A stretch of DNA of 64,000 nucleotides, from NCBI GenBank assembly GCA_963971425.1, contig OZ020522.1, positions 5,554,168-5,618,167 on the forward strand, read 5' to 3'. Below, one piece after another: positions 48,380 to 58,698 of the stretch. The notes under the pieces are model-generated. The model saw only the letters and a program-made list of their open reading frames with translations, ran no database searches and was not told the DNA's origin. Position 1 is the stretch's first letter. Each line of letters begins with the position of its first letter. Position numbers and translations under genes: made by a program. This DNA is from Bryoerythrophyllum caledonicum (Eukaryota > Streptophyta > Bryopsida > Pottiales > Pottiaceae).

Positions 48380-49711
48380 ATCAATTTTAATTGTATTGGT
48401 TGATGTAAAAATATCATTTTCAAGGTTGCATTCAGTTGTGTGGACATTGAGGAGGGGAATGGTTATAGGTATTGTGATAGATCTTGTGTCACGAATTTGC
48501 TCTTGAAGATGATGGGCTTGAATGATTTCTATGTAATATTTGTTTTGGAAGTTTTGATAGTATTTTTTGAATTGAATTGTATTGTAGATAGAAGTGCTTT
48601 GGTCATGCCATGTGAATAGGTTTTGTGGAGTAGCCATTTGTTATAAGTATTATTATTATATTTCCATTGGCATAAATATTTGGTATTGTTTTTAAATTTT
48701 TTTGTTTGAGTCAATATGTTTTCTATATTTATGGTTAATAATAATATTTATGGGATATGTGGATGGATTTTTGAAGATGTGTGTTGGGAGGAGAGGTAGA
48801 AATGGATGCCAGGTGGATTAGAAGGGTGCATTGGCTGGGGGTTATTTTTGGGGTAGACATTATTATTAGTGATGGCATATGAGTCTTTGAGTGTGTAGGG
48901 GTTTGGGTGTGTAGGACATTGGGTGGTGCATGTATGAGGGCATGGGGGATAACAAAAGAGTTGTTTGGCAATATTAAGGGTGCTTTTTACGAATTTAGAT
49001 GGTGGAACATGGAATATTTTGAAGTCATTGTGGTTCATGATGTGTATTTTGTTTGGTAGTGTAATTTTCTTTAAATCATTAATATTTAATGAAAAGAGTT
49101 TTTGTTAAAGTTTTTGAGAGAAGTATTGGTTGACTCTTGTGTCGTTTATAACCAGATTTGTTCTAATGGTGAAGGTTCTAAAAAAAAAGTCAGTGAGTGT
49201 AATTTTTCAGTGTACTTTTGCTACATTTTTCAATAGAAAAATGTACGAGTGATTGGTGATCTAATGCAATCGGCGAGGGAATGTTTTGGGCTCCGCCATA
49301 TTTGGTAAGGACAAAGTGTGAGAGTCCATTGTAATTTTTTTCAAGCCTACCTTTGTCATTGAGAGCATTTTGGATTTGTTCACATGTACATCGAAGATAG
49401 GTGGTTTTTTCACGGAGAAAGCTTATTATCCAAATAGGTTTTGTGAAGTTGGGTGATGGCATTTGACATACATTTGAGAAGCCCACATATTGATTTTTGT
49501 AAAGCTATAATTTTTTGGTCCAATTTTTATAATAGCGGGCATAGAGTATGGGACTGCTTAGAAACTATATGCTACTCCATGCCTGAGTACTGTGTCTACC
49601 ATTTTTATTTTTTTGTTTCATAGTGGCCAGACACAAAGTTAGTTCTTTGCATCGTTTGGTAAGTTTTATGGTTGTGGTGTGAATTTGGATTTTCCATTTT
49701 AATGACGGGAC
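48380..49711 (-). mobile_element. LINE-A, piece between reverse transcriptase and linker
   Basis: Minus-strand LINE coding region with many stops. It includes NTIKIDGDHA at its 3' edge (48380-48400), which continues at 36831. At its 5' edge it carries CPVIKMENPNSHHN (49660-49711), which joins SRYKP across the LINE-C insertion. It lies between the RT palm and RNase H, a part of the element with few conserved motifs. Confidence 0.65.
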
Positions 49712-49727
49712 AAGGTTTGTACCTAGA

Positions 49728-50177
49728 AGAAGAAGAAGAACGCCGGTCCCCGAAGGGGGCTGGCGTGAGTAAAGTGTCCGTTCGTTCCACCACTAGGTCC
49801 ATGCCCACCGGGCATGGGTTAGTAGTATGGAACTACTTCCCCCTTTCGAGGGTGGACACTATGTACCCAGTAACAAGTAACCAATACCAAAGGACCCAAG
49901 GTCCCAAAAAGTCCTAAAAGAGGGAGGGCAAGTACAATGAAGTGCAAAATGCAAGTGTAGATCTATGGAGGGGGGTTTTAAACGTCTGGAAGGGGTTGAT
50001 TGTTTTCAAGTTTACGTTTATATAGGAGTATCGACATAGCATGTTGAATTGCAATAGTGTTAATATCTGAAAAGGTGGTTTCGATTGAAGTGATGGGGAT
50101 TTTAAAGGTTTCTTCAAGAGTTGTCATTGAGGGGATGAAGGTGGTGGCTCTAGCACCTGCGGTGATGACAATGAGGG
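49728..50177 (-). mobile_element. LINE-C: 450-bp LINE insertion with 16-bp target duplication
   Basis: A 5'-truncated copy holding the end of the endonuclease domain (VITAGARATTFIPSMTTLEE; TIAIQHAMSILLYKRKLENN) and the best-preserved 3' tail: CATGCCCGGTGGGCATG hairpin, GCCGGTCCCCGAAGGGGGC hairpin, and (GAA)n. AAGGTTTGTACCTAGA flanks it perfectly at 49712-49727 and 50178-50193. It is inserted in the reverse-transcriptase region of LINE-A and is probably the youngest LINE event here. Confidence 0.9.
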
Positions 50178-50193
50178 AAGGTTTGTACCTAGA

Positions 50194-50894
50194 TATACAC
50201 ATGGTTTATTTTGGTGTAGTATAGGGATGGGTTAGTTAGGATATTTAATATTGGTGGCTTGCTTTACCACTTTGAATAAGGTGGGACTGTTTTGGATTTA
50301 TTTGGATAGCCGGTGGTGGCATATTTTTAGACACCGACGTCCATTCCGAACCAATCACAAAATTTGTCAATTTCATTAAGTTGGATATGTAGTGATTTGA
50401 TTTTGCTAAATATGACGTCAAGGTCATTGGCATAGGCGGCCGAGTTGATGGTGACTTGTGATGTGCGAAAGGTGTAGCCATTGTTTCTTCTTTGCATCCA
50501 CCGTAATAGTGGTTCTAAGAAGATGATAAATAAGTATGGGCTTCAAGTATCACCTTGTATTGTGCCGCGTTGTAAGGGAATGGGGCCAGTTGTTCCAAAG
50601 TATTCTCCTACATATGAAGTGCAAGATTGAGAGTAGATGTTCCCAACTAGTGCATGTGTGGGGTATCCAAGGTCGGACGTGGTTGTTAGTAATCTTGCAT
50701 CGTCAATAGAGCCAAATGGATTTTTTAAATCAATATATAAAAAATATAATATATGTCTTGGTTTGTAAACCGTGCACCTTCAAGTGCGGCTACTATTGTT
50801 TGGAATTGTCAGGCACTACTTCTTTCAGCACAGAAGCCCTCTAAACTATCGTGTAAGATTTGATGTTTTTCTCCATATGAAGATAATATGGACG
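50194..50894 (-). mobile_element. LINE-A, 5' piece: reverse transcriptase palm
   Basis: The minus strand encodes HQILHDSLEGFCAERSS, YYIFYIDLKNPFGSIDDAR (first catalytic Asp region), GPIPLQRGTIQGD, SPYLFIIFLEPLLRW and SAAYANDLDVIFSKI. These follow the order of non-LTR reverse transcriptase blocks. The YADD box reads YAND, so one catalytic Asp is lost. Upstream regions (endonuclease or gag, if any) are missing, as expected for a 5'-truncated LINE. Confidence 0.85.
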
Positions 50895-50906
50895 CGATAA
50901 GACAAA

Positions 50907-51320
50907 CATGAGACAAACATGAATTTCAATTCCTATCTCTTCTCCAATTGAAGTATTCGTTGAAACCTCCAAAACATTTAAAATTTGTTTTCTAAATTTT
51001 CTAAAAGTAATATAGTTGATACGTTAGTCATGAAGGTTCCAAAAAAATAAGTTCAACTAAAATCTTAGTTCAGGGAACGCAAACTGAACAAAAGAGCGTG
51101 TTCTCCCGACGTTCCCTGAAATCCGACGTGGCAAAAATGCCCGCTGACTCGGCCTCCTCCCCTCGTTCCCAATTGGCAGTCGAACTTGGGAATCTCTGGT
51201 TCCCGCGTGGATTCGAACGCTCCCCCTCGAGGCCCAAAGGTGGAGGGAAACTTGAAAATGGCGCCACGGCTCTCCTTCAAACTGCCGCCCTCCGATCCCG
51301 ATCCGACGGCCCGCAGCCAC
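50907..51320. other. Upstream region of H2B-1
   Basis: Unassigned AT-rich DNA gives way to GC-rich promoter DNA at about 51060. A 10-bp inverted word TCAGGGAACG/CGTTCCCTGA (51069-51078 and about 51109-51118) and an E2F-like TTCCCGCG (51200-51207) lie in the promoter. Confidence 0.45.
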
Positions 51321-51328
51321 GATCCGCG
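51321..51328 (+). promoter_or_regulatory. Histone octamer motif, H2B-1
   Basis: GATCCGCG is the exact reverse complement of the plant histone octamer CGCGGATC, which drives S-phase expression. It stands about 50 bp upstream of the TATA box. Confidence 0.75.
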
Positions 51329-51349
51329 CCGCGCTATCGGAGCGCTCTC

Positions 51350-51355
51350 ATTGGC
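51350..51355 (+). promoter_or_regulatory. Reverse CCAAT box, H2B-1
   Basis: ATTGGC, a reverse CCAAT box, lies between octamer and TATA box, a usual arrangement in plant histone promoters. Confidence 0.55.
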
Positions 51356-51373
51356 TGCCTCCAGGGCCCCGAC

Positions 51374-51380
51374 TATAAAA
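51374..51380 (+). promoter_or_regulatory. TATA box, H2B-1
   Basis: TATAAAA lies 118 bp before the ATG and predicts transcription starting near 51405. Confidence 0.75.
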
Positions 51381-51497
51381 GCAAAGAGGCCCCATCTTCA
51401 CTTCCATTGATATTTCTGTAGAAGCTGTTTGCGCGGATTTGTGTGCTCTCTCTTATTTTGTTGTAGCTCCCGCTTCGTTTAACTTAGGTTCGCAGCG

Positions 51498-52061
51498 ATG
51501 GCGCCGAAGGCAGCAGAGGAGCAGAAGGCCGGCAAGAGCAAGGCCGAGAAGAAGCCTGTGGTGAAGAAGGCGGAGAAGAAGATCAAGGCTGACACCAAGG
51601 GCGAGGGCAAGAAGAAGAAGTCCAAGAAGAGCGTCGAGACGTACAAGATTTACATCTACAAGGTTTTGAAGCAGGTAAGGGTCCTCTCCATCTCTCCGTA
51701 TCTGTTCTGTTTCGTGTAGTGAGGGGAACTGGCGAGTGTCGCCGTTTCTGTCTCTTGTTGAGAGTAGATGACGGGATTTGTGTTTGAGAGCGGTTTTTTC
51801 TGAATGGTGTGCGTGGTTGGGCTTCAGGTGCACCCTGATACGGGTATCTCCTCGAAGGCGATGGGCATCATGAACTCGTTCATCAACGACATCTTTGAGA
51901 AGCTGGCGCAGGAGGCAGCGCGGCTGGCGAGGTACAACAAGAAGCCGACCATCACGTCGCGCGAGATTCAGACCGCGGTGCGCTTGATTCTGCCCGGTGA
52001 ACTCGCCAAGCACGCCGTCTCGGAAGGGACCAAGGCTGTGACGAAGTTCACGAGCGCATAG
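51498..52061 (+). CDS. H2B: Histone H2B (copy 1), one intron
   Basis: Core histone H2B, which pairs with H2A in the nucleosome. Exons 51498-51674 and 51828-52061 (intron 153 bp, GTAAGG...TTCAG) encode 136 residues. Residues 1-42 are a Lys/Ala-rich tail ([14 protein letters not shown]). The histone fold starts near [15 protein letters not shown] and continues [20 protein letters not shown], with the C-terminal helix [19 protein letters not shown]. The Lys in AVSEGTKAV is the ubiquitination site of H2B in other plants. The intron falls between Gln-59 and Val-60. The promoter has octamer, CCAAT and TATA motifs, suggesting S-phase expression. A histone-type hairpin lies 30 bp past the stop. Confidence 0.96.
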
Positions 52062-52091
52062 AGCACCTCAGGAGTCTCTCATTTATAACTT

Positions 52092-52107
52092 GGTGTTTCT
52101 TAACACC
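52092..52107 (+). terminator. Histone mRNA 3' stem-loop candidate
   Basis: GGTGTTTCTTAACACC folds as a 6-bp stem with a 4-base loop, with GG/CC at the base and a U-A pair closing the loop. That is the geometry of replication-dependent histone mRNA ends in animals and green algae. It starts 31 bases after the stop codon, is followed by ACCA, and then by purine-rich AAGAAAAA, reminiscent of the histone downstream element. Land-plant histone mRNAs are normally polyadenylated and lack this, so function is uncertain. Confidence 0.5.
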
Positions 52108-52586
52108 ACCATTTCTCAAGAAAAATACTTCTCGTGAGTGTCTACACCAGTTCGTGTTCGCCCTCTCCAATGAGCCCATCAGTTTACCTGTCACCGTTGC
52201 GGTCCATGATTCTTCTCATCTGCCTCTAGTTGTAAATGAATTCTCGTTTGGCTACGCCAACCTCTGCCCGGCTGAAAACGATTCATAATTGGTCATATCA
52301 ACTCTGGAATCCATGTTTCTGATCGTTACAGTCAGGTATCCATACCCTAAGTAAAACAATTGGACATGTCCGTTCACAACCTGAGGTCAGAACGTCGAAG
52401 TAAGAGGACAGTTCTTGCAACTGAAGGTGAAAAAACCATTCCGTTCTGTAGAGAATTCTCGTAACGATCATCGCTGTTTCCACATCAACAACGTCAGTGG
52501 ACATTCATAACGACCTAAATTTTCCGTTTGCTTCATTCGTCCTGGCGATGGCCGTCGATTTTCCCCTTCACGAGCCGTCCGATAAG

Positions 52587-52594
52587 GATCCACG
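52587..52594 (+). promoter_or_regulatory. Octamer-like motif, H2B-2
   Basis: GATCCACG differs from the reverse octamer GATCCGCG at one base; a reverse CCAAT (ATTGG) follows at 52616-52620. No TATA box is obvious for this copy. Confidence 0.45.
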
Positions 52595-52779
52595 CCGGCG
52601 CCCGGATGCGCTGCCATTGGCGGCAGCTGGAGCGGTTTCAAATTCGGACTCGCTTTGGAGGCAGAAATAGGAGGCAGTTCTCCATCATCACGTCCAGTTT
52701 TGGAAGTGAAACTCACCATCTCAGAGATTGCCTCCTCTTCCCACTCGTAGTGTACATACCATCTCTGTTGCTGTTAGCG

Positions 52780-53380
52780 ATGGCGCCCAAGACGCCGGAG
52801 GAGCAGAAGGGCGGCAAGAGCAAGGCCGAGAAGAAGCCCGTGAAGTCCAAGGCCGAGAAGATGCCGGTCAAGGAGGGCGGCAAGCAGAAGAAGAAGAGCA
52901 AGAAGTCCATCGAGACCTACAAGATTTACATCTACAAGGTGTTGAAGCAGGTGAGAGCTCGAGGTTGAAGCAGTGTGTGAGAGAAAGAGAGAGTTCGGAT
53001 TCTCGGGGTTAGGTCCTGAAGCAAGTGAGAGAGTGTTTCTTCTCCGGTGTTGGTTTTCGAAAATGAGAGAGAGAGAGAGTTTTCGGGTTGTCGAGTTTTA
53101 GGTTTTGTGAGCGGATGAGGAGTTTGATTTTGCTGTTTCTGTGCAGGTGCATCCTGATACGGGTATCTCCTCGAAGGCGATGGGCATCATGAACTCGTTT
53201 ATCAACGACATCTTCGAGAAGCTGGCGCAGGAGGCAGCGCGGCTGGCGAGGTACAACAAGAAGCCGACCATCACGTCGCGGGAGATCCAGACCGCGGTGC
53301 GCTTGATTCTGCCGGGGGAGCTCGCCAAGCACGCCGTCTCGGAAGGCACCAAGGCCGTCACCAAGTTCACCAGTGCTTAG
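52780..53380 (+). CDS. H2B: Histone H2B (copy 2), one intron
   Basis: A second, same-strand H2B gene 718 bp after copy 1. Exons 52780-52950 and 53147-53380 (intron 196 bp, GTGAGA...TGCAG) encode 134 residues. The tail differs ([20 protein letters not shown] and [12 protein letters not shown]) but the 77 residues encoded by exon 2 are identical to copy 1. Exon-2 DNA differs at only about 14 of 234 bases, while introns and flanks do not align. The start is the ATG that matches the MAPK start of copy 1; upstream in-frame Met codons lie in non-coding promoter DNA. The intron is rich in GAGAGA. It looks functional. Confidence 0.96.
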
Positions 53381-54118
53381 GGTTTTCCATCCCTCTTCAA
53401 GGTTGTTGCAAGCAACAATCAGTAGTAGTGATGTGTGAGAGAAACGGCCAACGTTCCTTTCTCGATCTTTATTTTAACACGACGACGGTGCACAACTGTT
53501 TTTTTGCAAACGATGGCATGTCTCTCTCGACTTCTGCCTCATTTCGTAGTTGCACATGCCTAGGGTTTGGTTTTGCTGCTGGAACTAGGGATGAGTAATG
53601 TGAGAACAACGGCCAACGCTTCTTTCTCTAAGTTAATACAGATGGTGCACACTCCTTTCTTGCAAACCATGGCATGTCTCCCGCTGAATTGACTTCTTCT
53701 GTGTCTTTAGTTGACCTAATTTCGTAGTTGGCTCGGTCATTCTCCGTTGCAGGTATGTTGGTTATCCTGTTACCATGAAAATCCTTTTGGACGTGTTTCC
53801 TTGGAGGTTTGTAACTCAGTTTTCAGTTTGCTTGTGAACTTTTTTCATGCTGCAACAATCAATTCTGATGAGGTGAAGAAGTGCTGCAGATGGTGAAGTT
53901 CAATCTCACGTTGAGAGCTTGAGCTGGCGAAACTAGTGGGCTTCCACAGAATTCCATTGCATCGTTGGACCTCATATTCTTCGGTGCATGATGATGAACC
54001 TTGAAGTTGATCAACAGGACATGTGCTACTAACTTGTGTGAAGAGTTTTCACCTGAAACTAACTAGGATGAAGTGCATTTCTCCTGTTACGTACAATGCG
54101 CTTGGGAGCTTACAACAA
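53381..54118. other. 3' flank of H2B-2 with internal duplication
   Basis: TTGTTGCAAGCAACAA at 53403-53418 could form a hairpin but lacks the GG/CC base and U-rich loop of a histone stem-loop. The block ACGGCCAACG ... GGTGCACA ... GATGGCATGTCTC at about 53430-53530 is repeated in diverged form at about 53592-53680, so this flank has been duplicated. No further gene is seen. Confidence 0.55.
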
Positions 54119-55923
54119 TCACTGCAGCGGTGGCTTGACTTTGGACGGTAAGCCTTTCTGATCCGAAACCAGGACCATCTTCCGGGACAGCATCGAGATG
54201 TCTCTCTGCAGATTCTCAAGCTCTTGCTCGTATCTGCACACAAACAAACCACTTTCAGCGTCATCATCTCCGAGGTACAGCTACTACACCAAACTTCCTT
54301 CATGGGTGAAAGCAAACCCGTTCTTTCGTATCGCTTTTGCATCAGTATCAGCGATGAAGGGGAGCCTTAGGTATTCGGCATTCACGTTCGCCCACTTTAT
54401 CTTGAGGCCAGTCACAATCGTTTGCTTCTCATCGTCTTCTAGCCTGTGCATTTGATCATAACGTCAGTACTGGCAACATCTTTCTGTACTAACTATGATC
54501 CCTCTCTTTTCAAGCTAATTTTTTTTTTTCATATTTGGTTGTGGTAGCAGTATTAGGTGATAACAACCTGCGAGTGCCTGGATGATGACACTTTCCGTTT
54601 CTTTGAGGGCTATCCTTGGAAGTGCTTTTGGTCTGCTCCTTCTTCCTCTTGGCCAGGTACGCGGGTATTCTTCCGAATCCTGGGGATGTTGGAGGCTCCT
54701 CGTTCTTTGGCCTGTTGGGCTCTGTAAGAGGAAATCGATTCATGTCTGTAGTAGTTTCATAGCCTTGTGTGCGATGATGCAACTGTAGGACTTACTTGCT
54801 CTGATTACCACGACGGCGTTTGCAGTGATGTAATCCGTGTCGCTCTTGAGCCCGTACTTCTGCGTGTTTGTTCCCCGAGTAAGTGAACTGAACAACCCCC
54901 TCATTGTCTTCTGAATATGTACTTGAATGACAATCGAACCAGGATGCGTACCGGAGGATTGTTGTGGAGATCAGGAAGAGGAGCCTTCTTCGACGTGTCA
55001 GGGACAGAGCCACCTTCATTTCTTTTCCCTGTCAGGTACAAGAAAAGCTTGTCACCAGAAATGAAGAAATTAGACTTATTCATAGAGATTCCTCTTTCCT
55101 TCTGAATTGAACCGAAATTGCCTGTAATCAGTTCTCAATTCTCAGCCCAGGTGACGCAAAGTCTTTCTTCACTCTTAGAGATGGTTGAATCTACTTTATT
55201 GGCTTGAGTTTAGAGACCACCAAGGTTGATTTCGAGTGAGGAAAGAGTAGTAAAAAGAGAGGGTTCAACTTTGGGCGACTTCGGAGAGAAGTTGATGGAG
55301 AAAACTTGATGGTCGCTAAATTTTAATCAGCCATAGAGGAAAGAAAGAGTTTACACAATAACACCATGAACATCAGCCGCCTTTTTCTCTCCTTTGAGCT
55401 GCTTTGAGGTGAATAAAAAATGAAAAAAGAGCTTCTTGTAGATATTCACAACTACTTTAGTTCAGTTCAAATGGGGTAAACTGTGGGTGAACCAGGGCAA
55501 GAGCAAGGATGAGATGCAAGAGCAGTACGTGATTTGAGACAATGAAGCTGGGGCTCCTTGGAGTGTTTCCGGAGGAATTTCCCGCGGCAAGGCCGCGGCA
55601 CGGAACGCGAAGGTGGGTACCCGAAGGTGGCTGCGTCGCGGAGGTTGAGGTTGTTCTTCATCTTCCACAGCAAGTTCCGAACCGACGTGATTGCCTTCTG
55701 CACACTCTTCCACGACGAGAGACCTCATGAAAACCTCCTTCCACTGTCACACCAAAGGCAAGAAGCATTCCCATCACTCTCGCAAGCGTTCATTACTTAT
55801 TTATTTTCCTCATCTCTCTCGTAATAGCAAAGAAATCGGACGCACCGGTGCCTTGTCTCGAGCTCGAGAAGGCGTGTCTCGAGGCTTGATCAGGTTGAAC
55901 ACAGACTCATTGGATTCCCACAT
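54119..55923 (-). CDS. ENKUR: Enkurin (ENKUR), axonemal/ciliary protein
   Basis: Enkurin is a conserved protein of motile cilia and sperm flagella, found in animals as a calmodulin- and TRP-channel-binding adaptor and as a microtubule inner protein. Seven minus-strand exons (55846-55923, 55529-55697, 54952-55028, 54796-54859, 54568-54721, 54318-54443, 54119-54233) join with GT-AG introns and consistent phases into 260 residues; animal enkurin has about 255. Landmarks are NESVFNLIKP (5-14), KFLRKHSKE (66-74), DYITANAVVVIRAKP (117-131), GFGRIPAYLAKRKKE (144-158) and the C-terminal enkurin domain LEDDEKQTIVTGLKIKW (182-198), AEYLRLPFIADT and YEQELENLQRDISML. The ATG lies 7 bp from a pure (CT)140 tract. 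A gene for motile cells implies swimming sperm in this plant. Exon 2's 5' edge is the least certain junction. Confidence 0.85.
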
Positions 55924-55926
55924 GAT

Positions 55927-56784
<858 letters not shown>

Positions 56785-56906
56785 ATCCTACAGGCCAGGC
56801 TAGCTATGGGTGATGGTCAAATATACAAAATATAATAGATTTTGTAAAATATTATCTACAATCCTTCTGGAATTCCATCAGCCATAGCCATTCCAGCCTT
56901 AAAGGG
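56785..56906. mobile_element. Short TTAA-associated MITE, copy 1
   Basis: 122 bp; left TCCTACAGGCCAGGCTAGCT and right (reverse complement CCCTTTAAGGCTGGAATGGC) form imperfect inverted repeats. TTAA follows at 56907-56910. It matches copy 2 at 57431-57548. Confidence 0.65.
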
Positions 56907-56910
56907 TTAA

Positions 56911-57430
56911 GAATAGTTTATTGGCCAAGTAGAAACACCATGGCAAATAGTGCAGTATCCTTCTATGAAATGTGGATGAATTTATCCCATTTTATGATAT
57001 AATTATAAGTTTTGAATAATCTACTTCAACTTCTAAAGAAAATTATATTCTTTAGGGATTGAAGGCCATTCTAAGGACATTCACTTTAAAAGCTATTAAC
57101 ATTTAATCCTTGTAGAACAATCATTCCCTGGGGGACAAATTGAGTTTCAATTGAGTCCGTTAATCTCAAATTTACACGATGTGTAGTGAAAACCTATGCC
57201 ATTATCTTGGGTCGAAGTACACTAACCCTCTCCGTATAGAAGAAAAAATACTTCATATTGCAAATCCTTGTGGTCAAACTTTAAGAGTGTCTTCTTGTAG
57301 TAGAAAACTTGAAGATCTTATGGTAGAAAATAGTGCGAGTTTATTTATATTTGTATTGCAACATCTCATCTTAAAAAGGCACTTTTGGGGTAGTTTTGGT
57401 GAAATATACTCTCCATACTTTAGGGGTTAA
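56911..57430. other. TTAA-bounded segment
   Basis: Lies between TTAA words at 56907 and 57427 and ends ACTTTAGGGG, like a TTAA-family right end. The matching left end is not visible, so it may be a decayed element. Confidence 0.4.
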
Positions 57431-57548
57431 TCCTTCAAGGCCGGGTTGGCTATGGCTTATGGAAATCTACGAGTAGTAGATGATATTTTAAGAATCTATT
57501 GCATTTGTACATTCGACCATCAGCCATAGCCAGCCCGGCCTTAAATGG
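57431..57548. mobile_element. Short TTAA-associated MITE, copy 2
   Basis: 118 bp; TCCTTCAAGGCCGGGTTGGC at the left and its near mirror GCCAGCCCGGCCTTAAATGG at the right. Flanked by TTAA (57427-57430) and TTAG (57549-57552). Almost the whole element is a hairpin. Confidence 0.75.
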
Positions 57549-57758
57549 TTAGGATAGATCATAGCTCAGTATATTTATACATTGTGTAGTAGAAAAACAT
57601 GCCACTATATTGCGTCTAAAGTAGGTTGTTGCGTCTTAAAGTAGGTCTAAGAAAGGGGAAAATATATATTGCACTCCACAAATGCATGTATCAAGGTCAT
57701 CAACTTCAAGATCGTAAATTCTAGAAAAATTCGAAATAGTAAAAAGTTAGTAAGATTA

Positions 57759-58695
57759 GGATCTATTCGCACGTGGAGGTATGTACCTGCCATTGGTGGT
57801 TCCTATTTTCATTTTTTCTCGAAACTTGTAGACCTATTCATACTAGTTAACTGAGAATTGGTTTGAGTAGTTTCCATCCATTGTTGTGAGGGGTGGTAAG
57901 AATGAAGGCATTCGCACTCCAACTACTATTTGCATGGTCATTAGATATTTCCTTCTGACACATTGAAGAGGAGATTTCGGGATGGATCTAAAATTGTGGG
58001 AATTGTTTACCCATGCATCATGCACTAAAAACAAAATCCATACTTGATACTTTAAGTTGTTACACTGTTGGCAAATATCTTAAGGTGACCTTAAGGGTCT
58101 ATTTGCATCTAGAGGTACATGGGGTATTAAGGTGGTGTTAGGAAAATGTGATTTCGCACCAGAAATGGTGTTGGTTGTAGAACTGACATGGCAAGGATGA
58201 AAATATGAGCTCGATAGTGGAGGTAGAGCAAAGATAAGGCAGTGGTTTGGATTTAATGGAGGGGATATATATGCTTTTTAAATCTTCGTAAAATAAACAT
58301 TCTGTAGAACAAAATCTACCAATCATCGCAAGTAGGGGAGAGGTACCAATTTCAACCTTGAAGGTCGCCTTAAGATATTTGCCAACACTGTAGCAACTTA
58401 AAGTATCAAGTATGGATTTTGTTTTTAGTGCACGATGCATGGGTAAACAATTCCCACAATTTTAGATCCATCCCGAAATCTCCTTTTCAATGTGTCAGAA
58501 GAAAATAGCTAATGACCATGCAAATAGTAGTTGGAGTGCGAATGCCTTCATTCTTACCACCCCTCACAACAATGGATGGAAACTACTCAAACCAATTCTC
58601 AGTTAACTAGTATGAATAGGTCATACAAGTTTCGAGATAAAATGAAAATAGGAACCACCAATGGTAGGTACATACCTCCACGTGCAAATAGACCC
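57759..58695. mobile_element. PIF/Harbinger-type foldback element
   Basis: 937 bp with arms of about 335 bp (57759 to about 58093, and about 58349-58695) in inverted orientation, about 90 percent or more alike by eye. The ends read GGATCTATTCGCACGTGGAG and, mirrored, GGGTCTATTTGCACGTGGAG. TTA flanks both ends (57756-57758 and 58696-58698), the typical PIF/Harbinger target. A second copy of the terminal word, AAGGGTCTATTTGCATCTAG, lies inside at about 58090. No transposase. Confidence 0.8.
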
Positions 58696-58698
58696 TTA

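Noticed and set aside
51205..51230. tRNA-like T-loop (GGATTCGAAC) upstream of H2B-1
   Set aside because: The five bases on either side of the loop do not pair as a T-stem, and no anticodon or acceptor arm fits around it.
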